Positions 18,101 through 22,973 of a DNA stretch of 22,973 nt are shown one piece after another. Made by a program: the position numbers and the translations under genes. This DNA is from an uncultured Porphyromonas sp. (GTDB taxonomy: Bacteria > Bacteroidota > Bacteroidia > Bacteroidales > Porphyromonadaceae), in contig UQBE01000035.1 of assembly GCA_900539155.1 (NCBI GenBank), positions 1 through 22,973 of the forward strand, written 5' to 3'. The first letter of the stretch is position 1; every line of letters starts with the position of its first letter. The notes below the pieces were generated by a model. The model worked only from the letters and a program-made list of their open reading frames with translations. It had not been told where the DNA came from and did not search any database.

Positions 18101-18520
18101 ATAGACATCTCCACGACGGACTGCCTCCTCAGAGAAGCGACAAAGATCATACCTCAAAAGTGTAATTGGTACAACTTCTTTACCATAGTACTCCTCATTA
18201 AGGCTGTTTACTCTATCCAAATTGATACTATTAGGGTGATGGGGTAGCACCATCGAGCTATTGAGTCCGCCTATGATTTGCTGGAGCGTTGCGTAGTTAA
18301 GATAGTTTGTTGTGTCTAGCTCTTGCTTCGTGTAGGGAAGCAGTGAAACAGAAGACAGACCATAATCCTCCAAGATTCCATATGGAACTTGCGGTAAGTC
18401 TACGTGCTCAAAGATTTTGTCTCGCTCCGATTCAATCTGCTGAGCAAAAGTTCTAGTTGTAACGACTAGAACTAGCGCAAAAAGCATTAAAAGGACTCTT
18501 TTCATTTTTAGGTTTTTCAT
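15185..18520 (-). CDS. Secreted alpha/beta-hydrolase-like protein, probable T9SS cargo
   Basis: This 1111-residue protein has a signal peptide, hydrophobic core at 8-20, with probable cleavage in TFA|QQ (26/27). Residues 295-420 look like a lipase/PGAP1-type alpha/beta hydrolase. They hold FIVEGFDVYP (298-307), the nucleophile elbow GLSMGG (378-383, Ser380) in a beta-strand-turn-helix context, and YDSPHMGANVP (408-418). I cannot assign the acid and His with certainty. The C-terminal 90 residues end LPYGQYLVKVWYDDAYKEF followed by HVIRK, very like a T9SS sorting domain. A lipid or ester substrate is inference. The ATG is 5 nt after the upstream lipoprotein stop; Met6 is an alternative start. 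The gene appears more AT-rich than the housekeeping genes. Its N-terminal region is duplicated at 19211-19365 and, degraded, at 20163-20321. Confidence 0.8.
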   Translation of the reverse strand: MKNLKMKRVLLMLFALVLVVTTRTFAQQIESERDKIFEHVDLPQVPYGILEDYGLSSVSLLPYTKQELDTTNYLNYATLQQIIGGLNSSMVLPHHPNSINLDRVNSLNEEYYGKEVVPITLLRYDLCRFSEEAVRRGDVYPLNDQIRVKGGISKSPYEELHLFAAAPFTSELSSRDVTFCIPQQLMLTNSQAIAQIEVQFEEGQPFRSIAIGEHISYRYATDGLKMVTMRIQQVGANVWYRSHFPLAITTPQETQIAFEIPELESVFFLSESGMHSGGTLQYKLSPHNHTGKFRKPLFIVEGFDVYPTVISDPQKNWDINSYFSDEQFNRILDLGYDIAYLDYADGMDDIRRNAALFQEALRYINTHKEGDEKNVVVGLSMGGLVASYGLRKMELAGEDHETRKYISYDSPHMGANVPLGAFYMAYHWLEGSEFSKIRRITNIYLWCKDNPVRMSKIREWLRKPAIRQLVPFYTEDYFFFLKSRDPGMNSFTNPYDNVYDVPLSPNPEFTSFHKEYKRMGLPRKTFNVAFSNGAIGASPIVPRGFHLAEAGGYAYGLFGLSSGFFASLFNNRGPHLNHFPLTSSTFTVEAYVNAMPCQTPYYQDIALTKYYLFGLFPHTYHLSRMQVRVQNPNPLFNDVDAGGVFPLSDYAKNPLVDWTMVDPEKYKFWSWFLSSKFSAKVNTSKFCFVPLNSSLGIPAGEKITSYEEAKRKSPFDFIYTVSGESSEQHISFWSHFNNFLLALKEDIPKNYRPQLDSTATICDCGTTLKVLNPLEGFTYKWHTSLMLDIPSSTQENGIRATLYPSELAKKYSSPFGKIGFVYVEAFFNGRKFASSDSCYVYIGTPTTKEVQIIQAEAKNSYNSKYLPYPTVQIDWPYWGNITGVEWGEKDPTNNLVIDESIFDYDLVKRPLDQVQYESVTEPAMIRYAQQSNIYLAPLKWNSKISQDRIGPDGKPIEKYEIPDYINEQSLIPRRTLQLHYEPSRTLFEKPGRYTLTYRLKNECGESESSTFTYQYLDVLDNIMITPSVVTTEDAVLRYDWTSHHRKVSQQDHLPHQEVEYTYGIWSATGVLQHMGGVKLGDPLGVIDLPYGQYLVKVWYDDAYKEFHVIRK

Positions 18521-18525
18521 ATTTG

Positions 18526-19146
18526 TCAGTGATCTCCTATTCGTGTAATATTAAATACTCCATCTGTAATCGTTATCGGATTATCAAAGTCTGTCTCTGA
18601 AGGGCTTGACTGCAGTGTAAAAGTTCCAGACACACGACCTCGTTGTTTATCTGTCTTAGGGTCAAGTGCATAGTCAAACTGTGAGATTTGAATAGACCCA
18701 GTCAGATTAAAATATTTTGTTTTATACCTAGGACCAGGGAAGCTTGAATCTAGATTGTAGTATTTTTTTAGTGTGGCTTGGATTTCATCTTTTACTTCAT
18801 ACAAAGAGTCATTGAGATCAAATTCTCCAAATATATAAAGCTCAATAGTGTTTTCAAGTGCCGTTGCATTGACTCCTTGAAGCTCTATTTTGATTAACGA
18901 CTTATTGCTAATAGTGTCTTCAAAGATATCAAAATGCGAAGAAAAAGAGCCTGCCCATTTCCATATAGGCTTAAACACCACAGGTTTGCCATTTACGCGA
19001 CAGGCGAGGTAGTTGCGATCAGTAGGGGGAGGGTCTTGGATTTGGTTGGGGTCTTTCGGGGAGCGAAAGAGACAACAAGAGGTGATGACAAGTAGGCACC
19101 CTAGTAGACCTACGAATTGTGCGATTCTTATGTTTTGCTGTTTCAT
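18526..19146 (-). CDS. Lipoprotein B, partner of the full-length hydrolase-like gene
   Basis: A 206-residue predicted lipoprotein has a signal peptide and lipobox ITSC with the lipidated residue at Cys24. A short Pro/Asp-rich linker (28-42) leads to LACRVNGKPVVF (47-58). The body ends with GSIQISQFDY, GRVSGTF and ITDGVFNI. That succession (VNG near the start, then a 'GxIxI..FD', 'SGTF', 'I.dGxF' ending) resembles small Bacteroidota lipoproteins of the DUF6252 kind, a tentative match from memory. The first 58 residues are almost identical to those of the lipoprotein at 19443-20066 while the rest differs strongly. The stop is 5 nt before the hydrolase start, so the two are probably translationally coupled. 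Function is unknown; an accessory or inhibitor role for the hydrolase is speculation. Confidence 0.8.
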   Translation of the reverse strand: MKQQNIRIAQFVGLLGCLLVITSCCLFRSPKDPNQIQDPPPTDRNYLACRVNGKPVVFKPIWKWAGSFSSHFDIFEDTISNKSLIKIELQGVNATALENTIELYIFGEFDLNDSLYEVKDEIQATLKKYYNLDSSFPGPRYKTKYFNLTGSIQISQFDYALDPKTDKQRGRVSGTFTLQSSPSETDFDNPITITDGVFNITRIGDH

Positions 19147-19188
19147 AACTACGTGTGGTTTATAAGGCTATATATTCATATTGCTAAG
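18971..19188 (-). repeat. Duplicated lipoprotein leader, copy 1
   Basis: This 218-bp block aligns without gaps to 19891-20108 with about ten mismatches counted by eye. It covers codons 1-58 of the lipoprotein and about 42 bp of upstream linker. Similarity stops abruptly at both edges. Confidence 0.9.
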
Positions 19189-19435
19189 CTACCCGATTTA
19201 CGGGTTCTAGGTAGTTGAGATAGTTTGTTGTGTCTAGCTCTTGCTTCGTATAGGGAAGCAGCGAAACAGAAGACAGACCATAATCCTCCAAGATTCCATA
19301 CGGAACTTGCGGTAAGTCTACGTGTTCAAAGATTTTATCTCGCTCCGATTCAATCTGCTGAGCAACTATTCGTGTTGAAAAGGTAAGTAGAGCGAGGCTG
19401 ATTAAGACAGCTTTGAATATTGGTTTTGTTTTCAT
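19184..19435 (-). pseudogene. Truncated hydrolase-like gene (N-terminal remnant)
   Basis: This 83-codon frame starts 7 nt after the upstream lipoprotein stop, just where the full hydrolase gene sits in the next unit. It has its own signal peptide (MKTKPIFKAVLISLALL, then STRIVA), different from that of the full gene. The mature N-terminus QQIESERDKIFEHVDLPQV and the following residues up to TTNYLNY are identical in protein to the full gene. After this the frame runs into LEPVNRVA and stops. The shared DNA is 155 bp without gaps (19211-19365 against 18293-18447). The catalytic region is missing altogether. It could still yield a short secreted peptide, or serve as a recombination donor, but a deletion remnant is the simplest reading. 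Confidence 0.8.
19211..19365 (-). repeat. Duplicated hydrolase N-terminal segment
   Basis: A 155-bp gapless match to 18293-18447 in the full-length gene starts at the mature N-terminus and ends at TNYLNY. Differences are few and mostly synonymous. A third, shorter copy is at about 20283-20319. Confidence 0.88.
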
Positions 19436-19442
19436 ACTGAAG

Positions 19443-20066
19443 CTATTCTATAAGTGTTACATTAAAGACTCCATCAGTTATTCGGACTGTATGACTATTC
19501 TCTTGCAATGGGTAAGGGGTCCTAGAAGTGAACTCGAATACACCTGATATACGTCCATAAAACTTGTCGTCGTCTCCTTTACGATACTCAAAGTGTGTGA
19601 TCTTAATGGACCCTTTTAGCTTTGGATCTGCGTGATTGAAACCATAAGGTGCCAAATTTAAATCGGTAAAGACCGCATTCTCAATTTCTTTTTCATCAAA
19701 CAGCTCTTTGTCAATTTCGACAAGATTATTCTGAACAACAAACTCTTGAGTTACTTCGAGATTAAATTGAGCATCAGATTTTTTAGGACCATCTGCATTA
19801 AGTGAAAGCTTGATGACAAGACTATCTGTTGTAGTCTTTGAGACACTAAAGGATGAGTATCTTTCTCTGAAAATGGGTCCTGAAACTCTCTTAAACACCA
19901 CAGGCTTGCCGTTTACACGACAGGCGAGGTAGTTGCGATCTGTAGGGGGAGGGTCTTGGATTTGGTTAGGGTCTTTCGGGGTGCGAAAGAGACAACAGGA
20001 GGTGATGGCTAGTAGGCACCCTAGTAGACCCACGAATTGTGCGATTCTTATGTTTTGCTGTTTCAT
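19443..20066 (-). CDS. Lipoprotein A, paralogue of the adjacent lipoprotein
   Basis: A 207-residue predicted lipoprotein has the same signal peptide and lipobox (ITSC, Cys24) and the same linker and LACRVNGKPVVFK segment as the protein at 18526-19146. From residue 59 the sequence changes to an unrelated-looking body, but the ending keeps the family frame: GSIKITHFEY, GRISGVFEF, VRITDGVFNV. The two are therefore true paralogues whose bodies have diverged while the leader stayed nearly constant. Its stop is 7 nt before the truncated hydrolase remnant. No TAnnTTTG promoter was seen in 20067-20452 on the minus strand. Function is unknown. Confidence 0.8.
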   Translation of the reverse strand: MKQQNIRIAQFVGLLGCLLAITSCCLFRTPKDPNQIQDPPPTDRNYLACRVNGKPVVFKRVSGPIFRERYSSFSVSKTTTDSLVIKLSLNADGPKKSDAQFNLEVTQEFVVQNNLVEIDKELFDEKEIENAVFTDLNLAPYGFNHADPKLKGSIKITHFEYRKGDDDKFYGRISGVFEFTSRTPYPLQENSHTVRITDGVFNVTLIE

Positions 20067-20108
20067 AACTACGTGTGGTTTATAAGGCTATATATTCATA
20101 TTGCTAAG
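19891..20108 (-). repeat. Duplicated lipoprotein leader, copy 2
   Basis: Partner of 18971-19188 (about 95% identical by eye, no gaps), again covering the linker and codons 1-58. The linker ends at CTTAG in both copies, beyond which the sequences differ. Confidence 0.9.
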
Positions 20109-20162
20109 ACTACTGATATTCTGCCTAGTCTGTTCCGTTAGAGCTGCGTTTGGGTTACTATC

Positions 20163-20321
20163 TAGCTGTTGAGTCCGCCTATGATCTGCTGAAGTATTAC
20201 ATAGTTTCGCAAATCTCACGAGTAGCCCTTTGTAGGGATGCACGACCGTGCGTCCCCAGGCTATCCGACTTGCAGGATCTAGGTCGTTGAGATAGTTTGT
20301 TGTGTCTAGCTCTTGCTTCAT
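20163..20321 (-). pseudogene. Second hydrolase-like remnant, interrupted by an insert
   Basis: Read on the minus strand, 20319-20283 encodes KQELDTTNYLN and about 20207-20164 encodes NYVILQQIIGGLNS and then a stop. In the full gene these two pieces (KQELDTTNYLNYATLQQIIG...) are contiguous. Here they are split by about 76 bp carrying a hairpin repeat (20235-20256). An open frame of 77 codons (20088-20321) runs across but makes no recognisable protein. The start of the insert (LDPASRIA) resembles the tail of the remnant at 19184 (LEPVNRVA), so both remnants were altered at the same point. This is a decayed third unit of the array. Confidence 0.75.
20235..20256. repeat. Hairpin repeat GGGATGCACG/CGTGCGTCCC
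   Basis: Ten-bp arms with one mismatch lie around AC, preceded by TTTGTA. The motif (TGTAGGG...GCACG...CGTGCGTCC) is akin to pieces at 1-16 and 166-210, so it looks like a dispersed intergenic repeat that has landed in the hydrolase remnant. Confidence 0.6.
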
Positions 20322-20452
20322 ACTCTGAGTCCGTTTATTATGATACTACTAGGATGCCTACCTCATTACGTTGATTGATGCGATACTATCGAGGTCGTTG
20401 GGGTATATATGATTAAGCCTCAACAAGATTTGATGTCAAGTCATCGCACTTC

Positions 20453-22492
20453 TCACTTCGTGACGAGCTGGGGCAGTGACTTGCGCTCCTTGATGAGCCC
20501 AGCGTTGAAAGCGTGGAGGAGCTTCTCCAGGTCGTCCACCTGCTGCTGTAGCTCGGCACCTACGTCGGTGTCGGCCACCAACATACGATGCGTCGTGCGC
20601 TCCGAGATGACCGTCACGCTCTTGATATCCTCCATCAGCTCTACCGCACGGCGCATCGTCGTAAAGGGCTCGTGCTGCACCAGTTGCATGCCTTGCGAAT
20701 TGTAGATGAGCGTGTAGCCCGCGATACCCGTACTGCTCTGATAGGCTCGACTGAAGCCTCCGTCGATAATCATCAGCTTGCCACCAGCAGCGATAGGCTT
20801 CTCGCCTTTGGCGACCTTGACCGGCACGTGTCCATTGATGACGTGACAGTCTTCGCCTTCTAGACCAAACTCACGGAGGATCATCTCGATGGTCTCCAAC
20901 TCCTGACGATACTTGAAGTAGTATCCCTTCGTCTCCGTATGAGTCTTCTTGTCAGCAACAAAGTAGCGCTCGAAGGTGGTCATCGCAGACTTGTCAAATA
21001 GGGGCGAGTCGGGTCCGCACCAGAGATAGAAGATATAGTCCACGGCAGCCTTATGTTTCGGATGGCTGTGCCTAGAGGGATGCGCTAGGCGCACCACACG
21101 ATCTATCTCGTCAAGTAGGGCGCGACCACGTAGGGGCTGCGAGTCGAGGACTCTCACTGCTTTGAGCTGTCCCGAAGCATCGAGTGGCATCGAGGCGTGG
21201 TAGAGCAGGTTGCCATTGCAGACGAGGTACATACTACCGAGTCGATAGAAAGCGTCTATATGCGTGTGGAGTCGCTCGCTCGTAGCGAAGGAGCGACGCA
21301 AGCGATCCATCACCTCCTCCTCTTGGGGCGTGAGACGGTAGGGGTCCTTCGGGTCAATCGTGGGGAAGTTCATATCAAGCATCTCATGCACACCGTAATC
21401 CTCGTTGGGGTTGGTGTGCGAGAGGTCTACCGTACCCGCCTCAAAGTCTATCTTGTGTAGGAGGTCACGCTCCTGCATCTGCCACTCCGGGTGGCGAGCT
21501 ATCAGCTGATGTTCTAGCTTAAACTGGATAATGCTGATCGCTTTGTGCATCTGGCTAATCAGGTAAATTCCCTTGTCGTCATAAGCTACGTCCGAGTCGC
21601 CTAGCTTAGGCTTGAAGTAGGTACACGGGTCTCCTGCGTACACTTCACTAGCTAAGCGAGAGAGTGGCATCAGGTTGATTCCGTAGCCATCCTCTATCGT
21701 GTCTAGATTGGCGTAGCGCAGAGCGATACGTATGACGCAGGCTATGCAGGCGTCATTGCCGGCAGCTGCGCCCATCCAGAGCATATCATGGTTGCCCCAC
21801 TGTATATCCACGTTGTGATAATCTAGCAGTGTGTCCATAATGTACTGAGCACCAGGACCACGGTCGTAGATGTCACCAACAATGTGGAGGCGGTCTATGA
21901 CGAGCCGCTTGATCGTCGCTGAGATGGCGCAGATGAAGTCCTCCGCCTTGCCCGTCGAGATAATCGTTGAGATGATACTAGAGATGTAGGCAGACTTGTT
22001 GGGGTTGACCCCATCCTCGTGTAGTAGCTCTTGGATAATGTAGCTATACTGAGGTGGTAGCGCCTTGCGCACCTTCGAGCGGGTGTACTTCTCTCCCACC
22101 TTACGGCACACCTTGACGAGACGATTGAGCGTCACCTTGTACCACTCCTCGTCTATTTCGCCAGTCTCATGGAGTTGCTCCAGCTTAGCCTGCGGGTAAT
22201 ATATGAGTGTCGCCAGCTCACGCATCTGCTGCTCCATCATCTGCCCTGCGAAGACCTCGCGTATCTTACGCATCACGCTGCCGGAAGCATTCTTCAGCAC
22301 ATGGTCGAAAGCCTCGTGCTCTCCGTGCACATCTGCGAGGAAGTGCTCCGTGCCCTTAGGCAAGCTTAGGATCGCCTGTAGGTTGATAATCTCTGTGGAG
22401 ACCTCCGCCGAGTTGCGAAACTGGTTGGAGAGGAGCTGGAGGTATCGCAAGTCATCCTTCGCAGCCTGTAGATCAGTCTTGTCGTGCATCAT
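20453..22492 (-). CDS. fbp: Fructose-1,6-bisphosphatase, class III
   Basis: This cytoplasmic gluconeogenic enzyme hydrolyses fructose 1,6-bisphosphate to fructose 6-phosphate. The 679-residue length fits the class III (Firmicutes/Bacteroidota) type, which is unrelated to the class I enzyme of E. coli. It carries a metallophosphatase core: LADVHGEHE (52-60), VGDIYDRG (205-212) and WGNHDMLWMGA (232-242), then later metal/phosphate motifs such as INGHVP (near 570). No truncation is seen. Met1 and Met2 are adjacent; either start is possible. It stands alone, with a good promoter 33 nt upstream. The downstream interval 20322-20452 shows no clear terminator. Confidence 0.95.
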   Translation of the reverse strand: MMHDKTDLQAAKDDLRYLQLLSNQFRNSAEVSTEIINLQAILSLPKGTEHFLADVHGEHEAFDHVLKNASGSVMRKIREVFAGQMMEQQMRELATLIYYPQAKLEQLHETGEIDEEWYKVTLNRLVKVCRKVGEKYTRSKVRKALPPQYSYIIQELLHEDGVNPNKSAYISSIISTIISTGKAEDFICAISATIKRLVIDRLHIVGDIYDRGPGAQYIMDTLLDYHNVDIQWGNHDMLWMGAAAGNDACIACVIRIALRYANLDTIEDGYGINLMPLSRLASEVYAGDPCTYFKPKLGDSDVAYDDKGIYLISQMHKAISIIQFKLEHQLIARHPEWQMQERDLLHKIDFEAGTVDLSHTNPNEDYGVHEMLDMNFPTIDPKDPYRLTPQEEEVMDRLRRSFATSERLHTHIDAFYRLGSMYLVCNGNLLYHASMPLDASGQLKAVRVLDSQPLRGRALLDEIDRVVRLAHPSRHSHPKHKAAVDYIFYLWCGPDSPLFDKSAMTTFERYFVADKKTHTETKGYYFKYRQELETIEMILREFGLEGEDCHVINGHVPVKVAKGEKPIAAGGKLMIIDGGFSRAYQSSTGIAGYTLIYNSQGMQLVQHEPFTTMRRAVELMEDIKSVTVISERTTHRMLVADTDVGAELQQQVDDLEKLLHAFNAGLIKERKSLPQLVTK

Positions 22493-22523
22493 GTCTATCT
22501 ATATCTAGGGGTGTACCACGGCT

Positions 22524-22557
22524 CAAAGTTACTAAATAAAAGAAGACAGCGCGCAAA
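22524..22557 (-). promoter_or_regulatory. Promoter of fbp
   Basis: On the minus strand TTTG (22557-22554), 22 nt, then TAACTTTG (22531-22524) fit the Bacteroidota -33/-7 elements, with spacing one or two bases longer than typical. The ATG follows 31 nt downstream, giving a short leader. Confidence 0.65.
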
Positions 22558-22590
22558 GTCATGCTCTCCTCCAGGGCTGACGTATTATAT

Positions 22591-22764
22591 GAGACTGTTG
22601 CATAAAGGCGAATCGCTGTGTTGCTTTCGGGATTCGGCTTCGGTCACATACGGAGGTATGTGAGTTTCAGACCTCACCCTCAGCGCCTTGCGCTTCATCC
22701 TTTCTGCAAAGTCTGGACAATCTTGCAAGCAAGATTGTGAGACTGTTGACTTTTGCAACAGTCT
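22591..22764. mobile_element. Long form of the GAGACTGTTG repeat, copy 2 (MITE-like)
   Basis: This 174-bp element has terminal inverted repeats AGACTGTTGCA and TGCAACAGTCT, and matches 12463-12632 throughout. Internal hairpins are TCACATAC/GTATGTGA (22644-22651/22656-22663) and ACAATCTTGC/GCAAGATTGT (22717-22726/22729-22738). Its last 26 bp (22739-22764) are the 27-bp short form in reverse orientation. It lies upstream of the fbp promoter and has no coding capacity. Confidence 0.7.
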
Positions 22765-22830
22765 ATATATAATGAGTTTATCTATTCCTTGCTGGTCGCT
22801 ATGTGTAGCTCCTGACAGAGCGATTATGAT

Positions 22831-22857
22831 GAGACTGTTGCAGAAGTCAACAGTCTC
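22831..22857. repeat. Short form (27 bp) of the palindromic repeat, copy 2
   Basis: Perfect 10-bp arms GAGACTGTTG and CAACAGTCTC enclose CAGAAGT. This is the same unit as 2671-2697. AT-rich sequence flanks it on both sides. Confidence 0.75.
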
Positions 22858-22869
22858 AATATAATGTGT

Positions 22870-22877
22870 CCCCCCCC
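22870..22877. other. Run of eight C residues
   Basis: A homopolymer C8 lies just after the short palindrome and before the heptamer tract, in non-coding DNA. It parallels the C9 run at 452-460. Confidence 0.5.
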
Positions 22878-22883
22878 TGCCCT

Positions 22884-22911
22884 CTAACCTCTAATCTCTA
22901 ACTTCTAATCC
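22884..22911. repeat. Heptamer tandem repeat, four units
   Basis: The units are CTAACCT, CTAATCT, CTAACTT and CTAATCC. It is the same degenerate CTAAYYT heptamer as at 354-388. Confidence 0.65.
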
Positions 22912-22920
22912 CTATTTCCG

Positions 22921-22960
22921 AATATCCACGTGGGAAATCTGAAATCTCCACGTGGATATT
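22921..22960 (+). terminator. Strong hairpin with T-tract, no gene seen before it
   Basis: Perfect 13-bp arms AATATCCACGTGG (22921-22933) and CCACGTGGATATT (22948-22960) are followed by TTTTATTTT. The 14-nt loop is GAAATCT twice. The shape is that of a plus-strand terminator, yet no plus-strand gene precedes it within the window. Confidence 0.6.
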
Positions 22961-22973
22961 TTTTATTTTCCAC

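Noticed and set aside
20088..20321. Open frame of 77 codons as a real gene
   Set aside because: Its first 11 codons copy the hydrolase N-terminus and the rest runs through an insert, an out-of-context hydrolase piece and the linker. It is a decayed remnant.
12463..22764. Composite transposon bounded by the two long repeat copies
   Set aside because: The copies are in direct orientation, the 10 kb between them holds unrelated genes including core fbp and a PBP, and there is no transposase.
22921..22960. Terminator of fbp
   Set aside because: fbp is transcribed leftwards from 22492, and this hairpin lies upstream of it on the other strand.

Overview
The window looks like the chromosome of an anaerobic Bacteroidota, most likely a Porphyromonas (inferred from protein style, not from a database search). 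The signs are a type IX secretion (T9SS) sorting domain, BspA-type leucine-rich repeats, a class III fructose-1,6-bisphosphatase, the fabH-era-der gene order, no clear Shine-Dalgarno sites, and -7 elements of the Bacteroidota form TAnnTTTG. All genes are on the minus strand except the first two.

Layout. 1-655 is non-coding and rich in repeats: related direct and inverted blocks, a heptamer tract, a promoter-like site, a poly-C run and small hairpins. 656-2578 holds a plus-strand pair: an unrecognised protein with faint resemblance to OGG-type DNA glycosylases, and a cytoplasmic LRR protein, ending at a good terminator. 2847-9057 is a compact housekeeping cluster, read right to left as fabH, era, der, ispD, recG (fatty-acid initiation, ribosome-assembly GTPases, isoprenoid synthesis, fork repair). 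9324-12359 encodes a large secreted LRR protein with a T9SS C-terminal domain, bounded downstream by a 16-bp-stem terminator. 12775-15165 is a class A penicillin-binding protein.

15185-20321 is the accessory part. It is a tandem array in which each unit is a small lipoprotein gene followed within 5-7 nt by a secreted alpha/beta-hydrolase-like gene. Only the last unit has a full hydrolase gene (1111 aa). The middle unit keeps just its N-terminal 83 codons, and a third, upstream remnant is broken by a hairpin-bearing insert. The two lipoproteins share a nearly identical leader and then diverge abruptly. 20453-22492 is the class III FBPase, with a good promoter.

A modular palindromic repeat family recurs across the window: long forms of 170-174 bp at 12463 and 22591, and 27-bp forms at 2671 and 22831. 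It has inverted ends like a miniature transposable element and no coding capacity. I see no rRNA, tRNA, CRISPR array or transposase gene. The most interesting things are the lipoprotein/hydrolase array and the modular repeat family.
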